Assembly: GCA_046719465.1 (NCBI GenBank)
Contig: JBDNCV010000206.1
Span: 1 to 5,133 of the forward strand
Length of the DNA: 5,133 nucleotides
Reading direction: 5' to 3'
From: JANWYT01 sp046719465
GTDB lineage: Bacteria > Chloroflexota > Anaerolineae > Aggregatilineales > Phototrophicaceae
The notes under the pieces were generated by a model that searched no databases, was not told the DNA's origin, and saw only the letters and a program-made list of their open reading frames with translations. How positions within the stretch are numbered: the first letter of the stretch is position 1; each line of letters opens with the position of its first letter. Below are positions 1-5,133 of the stretch, one piece after another. A program made the translations under genes and the position numbers.

Positions 1-135
1 ATCCGGCTGCAGCGCGCCCCCTGAAGGGGGCTTTAGCCCCCGCGCGCCAGCCAGAGGCTTGAGCCTCTGGCGCACGGTCATCTTCTGCTGCGGCTTAGAC
101 ACTCCCTTGCGAGAGAAGGGGTTGGGGATGAGGCC
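1..135. repeat. Cluster of GC-rich inverted repeats (REP-like intergenic repeat)
   Basis: This non-coding stretch downstream of the propeller gene is built from consecutive inverted repeats. C5 at 17-21 can pair with G5 at 26-30 around TGAA. The same G run, as GGGGGCT (26-32), can instead pair with AGCCCCC (35-41), so these two stems compete. CCAGAGGCT (51-59) pairs perfectly with AGCCTCTGG (62-70), and GCG/CGC flanks may extend that stem past a 4-nt bulge. CCCTT (104-108) pairs with AAGGG (116-120) and is followed by a G-rich GTTGGGGATGAGG tract. That last part resembles the common bacterial intergenic repeat of the form CTCCC-loop-GGGAG followed by GGGGTGAGG, here decayed. No reading frame of note lies in it. 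The stems could end transcription of the minus-strand genes, but no T-tract follows. A dispersed repeat family is the more likely reading; copy number cannot be seen from one window. Confidence 0.6.
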
Positions 136-143
136 TCACTCCC
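124..143. repeat. Palindrome spanning the propeller stop codon
   Basis: A perfect 10-bp palindrome, TGAGGCCTCA at 129-138, contains the minus-strand stop codon (TCA at 136-138 on the plus strand). It is flanked by GGGG (124-127) and a pyrimidine run, TCCC (140-143), which extend the symmetry with one mismatch (128/139) and one G-T pair. In the transcript this could fold into a hairpin and may help release at the 3' end of the gene. There is no T-tract, so a classical intrinsic terminator is not supported. Confidence 0.35.
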
Positions 144-1221
144 CCGTAGGCGTGATCACGTCCAGCGCGAAGGGCAGGTGCGGGCGCGTCTCGACGCTTA
201 AGAACAAGACCTGCGTCGGCAGCAGCGAACGCTGATCCCAGTTGGCGACGTACAGGCGCTGCGTCAGCGGGCTGAAGACGACATCTGCCGCGCCGCGGAA
301 GTTGCCCGCGATGTAGGTCATCAGGCCGGTGTTGGGGTCATACATGCCGATGCGGTTCGTCCCTAGCGCGGCCACGAACACCCGCCCTTGATCGTCCACC
401 GTCACGCCGTCGAAGCCGGGCGGGGTTGGCTCGTTGCCCTGCCGCCGGTCGTAGAGGATGATGTTCTCGCCTGCGCTGCCGTCGGGGTTGATGGGCACTT
501 TATAGAGGATGTCGAGCGTTGAATCCGTGATGTACAGCGCGCTGCGCTCAGGGTCGTAGGCGAGGCCGGTCGGCGCGTAGCTGCGCGCGTTGTTCACCGG
601 CGGGGACTGCCACCACACGCCCTCCGTGCCATCCGGCGTGATGCGGTAGATGATGTCGTTGTTGGGGTTGATGCCGCGGTCGGTGATGTAGATGCGCCCT
701 GCGCTGTCTACGGCGATGTCGTCCGGCAGTTCGAGGATGTCGGCGCGTTGACCCGTGAAGTCGTGCAGCAGCGTCAGCGTCTCATCGGCCGCAATCGTCC
801 ACACGCGCGCCCCTGCCACTTGCAGCGGCGAGATGCGATCCAGCACGTAGAGCAAACCGTCCGGCCCGACGGTGAGGCCGGTCACGCTGCCGATTTGCTC
901 GCGCGTGCCCGGGATTTCAACCATGACGCGGTTGGTGGTGATGGCCCATACGGCCCCGCTGACGTAGCTGCCCGTGTAGAGCGTCCCGTTAGGATCTACT
1001 GCGATGGCAGCCGGGTAAGCGTCATCATCCGGCAGCGGCATATACTCGCTCACGGTGTAACCGGCCACCAGCGGCACGCTCACCAGACGAGGTGAGTTCT
1101 GCACAATCGCTACGCCCACTGCCAGCGTGATCAGCACTAGCGCCAACAGGATGGCCAGCGCCACCCCCACAAATAGGCCGATGCGCACTGGCTTCGGCAG
1201 AGCTTGCACTCGTTGTAACAT
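136..1221 (-). CDS. Membrane-anchored SMP-30/NHL-like six-bladed beta-propeller protein
   Basis: Predicted 361-residue protein. Residues 1-13 are short and basic, followed by one long hydrophobic segment (about 14-40) with no clear signal peptidase site, so it is probably an N-terminal anchor with the rest outside the membrane. The remainder shows six repeated blade motifs of the type hydrophobic-x-V-D-x-x-G-x-hydrophobic-Y: near residues 70-85, 113-128, 166-181, 217-233, 270-285 and 311-327. This fits the SMP-30/gluconolactonase/strictosidine-synthase-like or NHL propeller superfamily. Acidic residues D167/D168 and D271 fall at blade positions where SMP-30 enzymes hold metal, but the full ligand set is not evident, so enzymatic activity is uncertain. 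The ATG at 1221 is preferred because GAGGTGAGG lies directly before it; an in-frame TTG at 1245 would add eight residues without a ribosome binding site. It sits 36 bp after the reductase gene, suggesting co-transcription. Substrate unknown; a binding or scaffold role is equally possible. Confidence 0.9.
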   Translation of the reverse strand: MLQRVQALPKPVRIGLFVGVALAILLALVLITLAVGVAIVQNSPRLVSVPLVAGYTVSEYMPLPDDDAYPAAIAVDPNGTLYTGSYVSGAVWAITTNRVMVEIPGTREQIGSVTGLTVGPDGLLYVLDRISPLQVAGARVWTIAADETLTLLHDFTGQRADILELPDDIAVDSAGRIYITDRGINPNNDIIYRITPDGTEGVWWQSPPVNNARSYAPTGLAYDPERSALYITDSTLDILYKVPINPDGSAGENIILYDRRQGNEPTPPGFDGVTVDDQGRVFVAALGTNRIGMYDPNTGLMTYIAGNFRGAADVVFSPLTQRLYVANWDQRSLLPTQVLFLSVETRPHLPFALDVITPTGE

Positions 1222-1230
1222 CCTCACCTC
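1222..1230 (-). promoter_or_regulatory. Ribosome binding site that fixes the propeller start
   Basis: On the minus strand GAGGTGAGG directly precedes the ATG at 1221; the GAGG core is 5 nt from the start codon. No comparable site precedes the upstream in-frame TTG at 1245, which argues for the shorter protein. Confidence 0.7.
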
Positions 1231-1257
1231 GCTAACAATACACAATCATTGGCACTT

Positions 1258-2217
1258 CTAGCTCGATACCTTCCCCGTGAAGAACTTGCGCAGGGCCTCG
1301 CCTGCGGTGGCGTTCTTCAGATAGGCGATGTGCGGCCCGTCGAATGGGATGGGCTGCATGTTGAAGTGGTTCACCAGCGCGTTGTTCGGGACGGTATTGG
1401 GGACAGCCAGCAGCTCCAGCAGGCTGGTCGTCACCGGCGAGCCGGGCAGCACCGACTGCATCACCACCACCGCCGGCCGCAGCAGCCACACCGGCGCTGG
1501 GAACAGCAGGCGCGACGTCTCCAACGCTTTGATGACGCGCCGTTCAATCTCGCCCAGTGTGAGGGCTTCCGGCCCGCCGAGGTCGAGCGCCTTGCCGATG
1601 GTCGTTGGGTCGTCGAGCGAGCGCACGGTCGCCTCGGCCACGTCGTAGACCGATACAGGCTGGAACTCCGCCTTGCCACCGCCCACCAGCGGGAAGATCA
1701 GCGGCGTCAGGCGCAGCAGCCGCGCAAACGTGTTAAAGAACTCGTCCTGCGGGCCAAAGATGGCGCTCGGGCGCAGCGACGTCGCGTCGAGCTTGGAGTT
1801 GTGGACGTAATCTTGTGCTTTGCCCTTGCTCTGCAAGAAGCGGTACTTGATCGAGCTGTCGGCCCCGTTCTGGCTGATGAACACAAAGCGCTGCACCCCG
1901 GCATCCTCGGCAGCGTCCACGACGTTGATCGTCCCCTGATAGTTCACCTCGTCGTAAGTCGCGTCGCCCTTTTCCATCGAGATGGCCACCGTGTGGACAA
2001 CCGCGCTAACCCCCTCCATCAGGCGCGGCAGAGTTTTACGATCGCGGACGTCACCCTCCACCACGCTGATCTTATCGCCGAATTTGCTCAAGCGCAGCTT
2101 GACCTTGTCGGCGCTGCCCGGGCGCACCATCGCCTTGACCGGCTTGCCTTGCTGCACCAGCTTTTCGACGACATTGTTGCCGACAAAACCCGCGCCACCT
2201 GTCACAAGGATTGTCAT
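1258..2217 (-). CDS. Atypical SDR-family NAD(P)-binding protein (NDUFA9-like)
   Basis: Predicted 319-residue protein with a Rossmann fold at the N-terminus. TGGAGFVG (residues 6-13) matches the TGxxGxxG dinucleotide-binding motif, with an arginine after beta-2 (R32) and the GDVRD acidic stretch (55-59) that usually contacts the adenine. VNYQGTINVVDAA (91-103), the FVFISQ strand (111-116) and LRPSAIFGPQDEF (148-160) are typical of the extended/atypical SDR group that includes NDUFA9-like and NAD-dependent epimerase/dehydratase-like proteins. K131 is in the active-site lysine position, but the residue four before it is F127, not tyrosine; a tyrosine is present at 125. This suggests altered or absent classical catalysis. 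Residues about 236-258 are hydrophobic and might touch the membrane. The ATG at 2217 is chosen because translation from it begins at the Rossmann strand and an AAAGGGGA site lies 5 nt upstream; the frame stays open to 2295 without support. Redox substrate unknown; it could be a quinone- or lipid-related reductase or a structural NAD(P)H sensor. Confidence 0.92.
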   Translation of the reverse strand: MTILVTGGAGFVGNNVVEKLVQQGKPVKAMVRPGSADKVKLRLSKFGDKISVVEGDVRDRKTLPRLMEGVSAVVHTVAISMEKGDATYDEVNYQGTINVVDAAEDAGVQRFVFISQNGADSSIKYRFLQSKGKAQDYVHNSKLDATSLRPSAIFGPQDEFFNTFARLLRLTPLIFPLVGGGKAEFQPVSVYDVAEATVRSLDDPTTIGKALDLGGPEALTLGEIERRVIKALETSRLLFPAPVWLLRPAVVVMQSVLPGSPVTTSLLELLAVPNTVPNNALVNHFNMQPIPFDGPHIAYLKNATAGEALRKFFTGKVSS

Positions 2218-2318
2218 TGCTTTCCCCTTTGCGTGCTTCTGAATAAGCCAAACAAGGCAAAGCATAGCGCATCTGGCTAAAAACTGCGTGAACAAGGCTT
2301 ATGAAACGCTAAAGAAGC
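2218..2318 (-). promoter_or_regulatory. AT-richer spacer, probable promoter region of the reductase-propeller unit
   Basis: This 101-bp gap is clearly less GC-rich than the flanking genes. It contains a direct repeat AACAAGGC (2251-2258 and 2291-2298) and a 7-bp inverted repeat ATAAGCC (2243-2249) / GGCTTAT (2296-2302). A TATGCT-like -10 element is visible on the minus strand (complement of 2260-2265), but no good -35 sits at standard spacing. The base composition and spacing suggest a promoter and perhaps a regulator site. The exact elements are not resolved. Confidence 0.3.
2223..2230 (-). promoter_or_regulatory. Ribosome binding site that fixes the reductase start
   Basis: AAAGGGGA on the minus strand, 5 nt before the ATG at 2217. 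It supports starting the protein at the Rossmann strand rather than 26 codons upstream, where the frame is merely open. Confidence 0.65.
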
Positions 2319-3131
2319 TCAGCGCTGGAAGCGATACGCCACGAAACTATCCAGCCGCTCGCGGTACGTCCACAGCAGCGAACGATCCGCGTCGAGCTGC
2401 GCAACCAGCGCCTGCGCTAGGTCGTCGCGCCCGTCGATCAGCAGCCAGATGACGTCGTAAGTGTCGAAGCGCGCCACAAGGTCGGCCAGTTCCTCGGGGC
2501 TGAAGGCGCGCCAGCCCACGTCCACGCTCACGCCCACGCGGATCGGCGTGCGACGATCATAGTAGGCAATGACGCTGTGCGGCTCCCATACGATGAAGGC
2601 GGCTTGATCGGCCGCGCGCCGTTCGGCCACGGCAGCGATGAACCCGCGCCAGTCCGGCGTAGGCTGCGTGAAGGGCAGGCCGATCAACGCGGCGAGCGCC
2701 AGCGGAACCAGCGCCAGCCGCCGCCGTGCCCAACGCGCCGCGAACAGCCCACGCAGCCCCACCGCGCCCAACAGCAGCGCCGCCCACACCCACGGCAGCC
2801 GCAGCGCGATCTCGCTCTCGCCGACCAGCAGCGCCCACCCGTTGAGCAGCATCCCGCCCGCCCGCGCGGGCAGCGCGGCCGCGCTCAACCGCGCCCATGC
2901 CTGTGCCACGTCGTCGCGCACGAAGCGCAAGGCGTCGCCCAATGTGTCGATCTGCCAGCGCTGGCCGGTGATGTCGGTGGGGTTGTAGTAGATCGCCCAT
3001 GCCAGCCACGCCTCATCAGGGCGCAGGCTGTGAGCATGGGCGACGCGCAGCAGCAGCGCGGCAAACAAGCCAAGCGCCAGCAGCCCCAGCGCCCAGCGAC
3101 GTGCGTCAGGCCGTCGCGCGGTGATGGTCAT
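2319..3131 (-). CDS. Shortened GT-C (PMT/ArnT-like) membrane glycosyltransferase-related protein, core apparently missing
   Basis: Predicted 270-residue protein. Residues 13-30 form a first membrane segment, followed by SLRPDEAW (35-42), which matches the acidic DE motif after TM1 in PMT/ArnT/GT83-type enzymes that use polyprenyl-phosphate sugars. EIALRLPWVWAALLL (107-121) resembles the RLPS-containing helix of the same families. A hydrophobic helix follows (138-153), then PTPDWRGFIAAVAERR (157-172) and a soluble alpha/beta end (about 175-270), which resemble the C-terminal periplasmic domain. Such enzymes usually run to roughly 450-600 residues with ten or more membrane helices; here the helices between the second conserved one and the last appear absent, with the junction near residues 131-140. 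The frame is open and overlaps the upstream glycosyltransferase by 26 bp, with no good ribosome site, so translation is probably coupled. Catalysis is doubtful because little of the membrane core remains. It may be a partner subunit or a decaying remnant. Confidence 0.75.
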   Translation of the reverse strand: MTITARRPDARRWALGLLALGLFAALLLRVAHAHSLRPDEAWLAWAIYYNPTDITGQRWQIDTLGDALRFVRDDVAQAWARLSAAALPARAGGMLLNGWALLVGESEIALRLPWVWAALLLGAVGLRGLFAARWARRRLALVPLALAALIGLPFTQPTPDWRGFIAAVAERRAADQAAFIVWEPHSVIAYYDRRTPIRVGVSVDVGWRAFSPEELADLVARFDTYDVIWLLIDGRDDLAQALVAQLDADRSLLWTYRERLDSFVAYRFQR

Positions 3132-4248
3132 GAGCTTGGGCGATCAAGCGTTCATAGTGGGCGATGACTTCATCCATCATGGCTTCCCAGCTTTGCGTCT
3201 CGGCAAAGGCGCGCGCCTGCTGACCCATCTGCTTCAGCCGTTCGGGCGTCGCTAAAATCTGCCGCACTCCTGCGATCAAGCCCTCGGTGTCGCCCACCTC
3301 GAACGTGAAGCCGGTCACGCCTTCTTCGACCACGTCAGGGATGCCGCCCACGCGCGAGCTGACGACCGGCAGCCCCGCCGCCATCGCCTCCACCACGACA
3401 AGGCCGAACGTCTCTAATGCGCTGGGGAAGGTGAAGATGTCGGCGCTGGCATAGGCCTGTGAGAGCTGCTCGCCCTGCATGTAGCCCGCGAAGTGGACGC
3501 TGCGCCCGGCGAAGTGTTCTTCCAGCGCGTGGCGTTCAGGCCCATCGCCCACGATGGCCAAGCGCGCCTCGGGGATGGCGTCCAGCACCGCGCGCAGGTG
3601 GCTCACCTGCTTCTCAGCAGAGAGCCGCCCCACGTAAAGCAGCAGCGGCGCGTCGGGGTGGCCGTCGCTCAGGCGATAGCGCATCTCGTCGCTGTAGAAG
3701 CTGGGGTTGAAGCGGCGGGCGTCCACGCCGCGCTTCCACAGCCCCACGTTGTGGATGCCGATGGCGCGCATCTCATTTTGAATTAGCTTGCTGGGGGCAA
3801 GGCTGTAATCGGCCCAGTTGAAGATCGTGCGCGTGGCGAAGTCGGTGAAGCCGCGCAAGAAGCCCACCCCAAAATGATCGGCCATGCGCGCGATATCGAT
3901 GTGGAACGAGGCCAGCGTCGGGATGCCCATCAGCTTCGCCATCATCATGCCGGGGATGCCGACGGCCACCGGGTGGATGAAGTGGGCGATATCGGGCTTG
4001 AACGCCACCAGATCGCGGTAGGTGTAGGGGGTGGGGGGGCCGAACTTGAGTTCAGGGTAGAGGGGGAAGGTCACCGCAGGAACGGTCAGCACGGGAAACC
4101 CGTTGTACTCGTGAATGTCCCCGATGCGCGGCGCTACCACCACCGCCTCGATCCCGCGCAGCTTGAGATGATCCAGCAGCAAACACACGACGCGCACGAT
4201 GCCGTCGGTTTTGGGCAAAAATGTTTCTGTGAATATGGCAACCCGCAT
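3106..4248 (-). CDS. GT4 glycosyltransferase, SqdX/SQD2-like (probable lipid sugar transferase)
   Basis: Predicted 380-residue, full-length GT-B fold enzyme. The N-terminal domain starts with MRVAIFTETFLPKTDGI, the usual acceptor-domain strand and loop, and has a hydrophobic region near 94-113 suited to membrane contact. The C-terminal donor domain carries VGRLSAEK (206-213), IVGDGPER (232-239), the EX7E pair E279/E287 within SALETFGLVVVEAMAAGLPVV, and GGIPDVVEEG (301-310). Residues 170-190 (LWKRGVD, then FNPSFYSDEMR) and 260-268 (EQLSQAYAS) match what I recall of SQD2/SqdX, which move sulfoquinovose from UDP-sulfoquinovose to diacylglycerol. Related GT4 enzymes make mannosyl- or glucosyl-diacylglycerol, so the sugar is uncertain, and no SqdB (UDP-sulfoquinovose synthase) lies in the window. 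It acts at the cytoplasmic face of the membrane. The ATG at 4248 has AAGGAG 9 nt upstream. The 3' end overlaps the GT-C-like gene, implying coupled expression. Confidence 0.92.
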   Translation of the reverse strand: MRVAIFTETFLPKTDGIVRVVCLLLDHLKLRGIEAVVVAPRIGDIHEYNGFPVLTVPAVTFPLYPELKFGPPTPYTYRDLVAFKPDIAHFIHPVAVGIPGMMMAKLMGIPTLASFHIDIARMADHFGVGFLRGFTDFATRTIFNWADYSLAPSKLIQNEMRAIGIHNVGLWKRGVDARRFNPSFYSDEMRYRLSDGHPDAPLLLYVGRLSAEKQVSHLRAVLDAIPEARLAIVGDGPERHALEEHFAGRSVHFAGYMQGEQLSQAYASADIFTFPSALETFGLVVVEAMAAGLPVVSSRVGGIPDVVEEGVTGFTFEVGDTEGLIAGVRQILATPERLKQMGQQARAFAETQSWEAMMDEVIAHYERLIAQAHDHHRATA

Positions 4249-4257
4249 GGTTCATGT

Positions 4258-4263
4258 CTCCTT
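4258..4263 (-). promoter_or_regulatory. Ribosome binding site of the SqdX-like glycosyltransferase
   Basis: AAGGAG on the minus strand, 9 nt before the ATG at 4248. A second ATG at 4255 lies nearer but is out of frame with the glycosyltransferase, and its short reading frame shows no recognisable protein. Confidence 0.65.
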
Positions 4264-4285
4264 GATCCCCCCTGTATTAACACCG

Positions 4286-4298
4286 CTGCGCGGCGCAG
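4286..4298. repeat. 13-bp palindrome upstream of the glycosyltransferase
   Basis: CTGCGC, a single central G, then GCGCAG. The symmetry is perfect but leaves no loop, so it is better suited to binding a dimeric protein than to forming an RNA hairpin. It lies 38 bp upstream of the glycosyltransferase start. In GC-rich DNA a palindrome this short can arise by chance. Confidence 0.25.
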
Positions 4299-4303
4299 GT
4301 TGT

Positions 4304-4348
4304 GCCGCTTGCCGATTTTAAGCGGCGCTGCTCGCAAGGCAGCGGCGC
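4304..4348 (-). terminator. Overlapping inverted repeats just after the MgtC-like gene, possible terminator
   Basis: Directly after the MgtC stop codon, GCGCCGCTGC and GCAGCGCCGC on the minus strand (4339-4348 and 4322-4331) pair at 9 of 10 positions around a 7-nt loop. A second perfect 7-bp pair (4304-4310 with 4320-4326) shares bases with the first, so only one stem can form at a time. Neither is followed by a clear T run; TTAAAAT follows the first stem. A terminator or attenuator is plausible but not proven. Confidence 0.35.
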
Positions 4349-4349
4349 G

Positions 4350-5133
4350 TTAGCGGCTCGTGGTGGGAACTTCAGGATCGTTGAGGTCAGCCAGCAGTTG
4401 ATCGTCCTCCAACCGCAGCGGGATCTCTTCGTGGATGATTGTGCCGACCTCATCGCTGGGGCTGGGCTGCTGGAGCGCCTCGGCATCCTCCACCTCCAGC
4501 GCGGCGATGTCCACCTTCGAAATCGACTTGACGACCAGAAGCTGCTTGACCAAACGCGGGATTTGATCTTTGTGCAGCGGGCGGTTCAGCTCCACGCGCA
4601 GGATGGCCGTCTCGCCGGCGGTGGGCATGAGCGTCGCCTGCCGCACGCCAATCCCCAGCCGATCCAGCGCGGTCAGCGCCTTGCCCACCGCGCGGTGGTC
4701 GTCGCGCAGGTGCAGTTTCAAATCCTTGGCGGCCTCGCCTCGGCCCAAGCGCGCCTCAAGCCGCTCGAGCGTCATGAGCGTGAACAGGAACAGCAGTGTG
4801 GTGAAGGCTGCCAGCCACCCCAGCCCGACACCCGTGGCGATGCCGATGCCCGCCGACCCCCAGATGCTGGCGGCAGTCGTCAGCCCACGCACGGTTGTCC
4901 CGTGGCGCAAGATCGCCCCCGCGCCGAGGAAGCCGATCCCTGAGACGACGTAGCTGGCCACGCGCATCGGGTCGCGCGGCTGTACCTCAGGCAGGGCATA
5001 GGCCCCAGCCATCGTCATCAGGCATGCGCCCAAGCCCACCAGAATGTGCGGGCGGAAGCCGCTGGCGCGCTCATGCTCGGAGCGCTCCAAGCCGATTGCG
5101 CCGCACAGCAGCAGCACCAGCAGCAGCCGCCCC
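4350..5133 (-). CDS. MgtC/SapB-family membrane protein with ACT-like C-terminal domain (N-terminus beyond the window)
   Basis: The frame stays open to the right edge. Before the GTG at 5117 the codons read GRLLL, which continues the family's first hydrophobic helix, so that GTG is unlikely to be the true start and perhaps 10-20 residues are missing. Counting from the GTG, LCGAIGLER (4-12), FRPHILVGLGACL (21-33), DPMRVASYVVSGIGFLGAGAIL (49-70) and VRGLTTAASIWGSAGIGIATG (76-96) are the hallmark blocks of MgtC/SapB proteins, followed by a last helix (about 100-117). Residues about 131-210 form an ACT-like soluble domain, as in Salmonella and Mycobacterium MgtC, and the final 45 residues are an acidic, probably flexible tail. 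Relatives help cells grow at low magnesium and modulate F1Fo ATP synthase or phosphate uptake; in environmental bacteria the role is poorly known. It is 101 bp from the glycosyltransferase, so shared transcription is uncertain. Confidence 0.92.
   Translation of the reverse strand, partial: GRLLLVLLLCGAIGLERSEHERASGFRPHILVGLGACLMTMAGAYALPEVQPRDPMRVASYVVSGIGFLGAGAILRHGTTVRGLTTAASIWGSAGIGIATGVGLGWLAAFTTLLFLFTLMTLERLEARLGRGEAAKDLKLHLRDDHRAVGKALTALDRLGIGVRQATLMPTAGETAILRVELNRPLHKDQIPRLVKQLLVVKSISKVDIAALEVEDAEALQQPSPSDEVGTIIHEEIPLRLEDDQLLADLNDPEVPTTSR

Noticed and set aside
17..70. CRISPR array
   Set aside because: The elements are inverted repeats of differing sequence, not evenly spaced identical direct repeats, and no cas genes are near.
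51..70. Classical intrinsic terminator of the minus-strand genes
   Set aside because: The 9-bp stem is perfect, but no T-tract follows it in the direction of transcription, so it is listed only as a repeat with possible terminator function.
1222..1245. N-terminal extension of the propeller from a TTG start
   Set aside because: The extension has no ribosome site of its own and would run through the strong GAGGTGAGG site that serves the ATG at 1221.
1249..2280. Long plus-strand reading frame (343 codons) opposite the reductase gene
   Set aside because: It mirrors the reductase almost exactly. Its translation is rich in R, H, Q and L with no recognisable motif, as expected for the antisense of a GC-rich gene. 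The minus frame has a Rossmann motif and a ribosome site.
2319..3131. Frameshifted full-length GT-C gene split over several frames
   Set aside because: The missing core is not found in other frames within the flanking sequence: the GT4 gene lies directly upstream and a short spacer downstream, so an internal deletion fits better than a frameshift.
2577..3167. Plus-strand reading frame (196 codons) opposite the GT-C-like gene
   Set aside because: Low-complexity R/Q/P-rich translation and no family resemblance; an antisense shadow. The overlapping minus-strand 150-codon frame at 2557-3009 is likewise R/A/G-rich and rejected.
4302..4943. Plus-strand reading frame (213 codons) opposite the MgtC-like gene
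   Set aside because: The minus strand holds clear MgtC motifs. The plus translation shows no domain and starts inside the spacer hairpins without a ribosome site.

Overview
The window is a GC-rich stretch of bacterial chromosome. All five genes lie on the minus strand and are read from the right edge towards the left. The best taxonomic guess is a member of the Chloroflexota (Anaerolineae-like). This rests on the mix of families (an SqdX/SQD2-type lipid glycosyltransferase, a GT-C membrane protein fragment, a membrane-anchored six-bladed propeller, an NDUFA9-like reductase) and on the GC-rich hairpin repeats at the left edge. It is an inference from style, not from a marker gene.

Layout from right to left, which is the order of transcription. 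(1) 4350-5133 holds an MgtC/SapB-family membrane protein with an ACT-like C-terminal domain; its N-terminus is cut by the window edge. (2) A 101-bp spacer (4249-4349) holds overlapping hairpins, a small palindrome and the ribosome binding site of the next gene. (3) 3106-4248 holds a GT4 glycosyltransferase whose sequence resembles sulfoquinovosyl-diacylglycerol synthase (SqdX/SQD2). (4) 2319-3131 overlaps the glycosyltransferase by 26 bp. It looks like a GT-C (PMT/ArnT-like) glycosyltransferase that keeps both ends but lacks the multi-pass core. (5) A second, relatively AT-rich 101-bp spacer (2218-2318) follows. (6) 1258-2217 holds an atypical short-chain dehydrogenase-like NAD(P)-binding protein of the NDUFA9-like type. 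(7) 136-1221 holds a single-pass membrane-anchored SMP-30/NHL-like beta-propeller, 36 bp after the reductase. (8) 1-145 is a cluster of strong inverted repeats, the last of which includes the propeller's stop codon.

The genes probably form two or three transcription units: MgtC, then the coupled glycosyltransferase pair, then reductase plus propeller. The shared theme is the cell envelope: membrane lipid glycosylation, a membrane transport or stress protein and an externally facing propeller. No mobile element, CRISPR array, RNA gene or defence system is visible. I do not see a clear new system. The most unusual item is the core-deleted GT-C protein translationally coupled to the SqdX-like enzyme.
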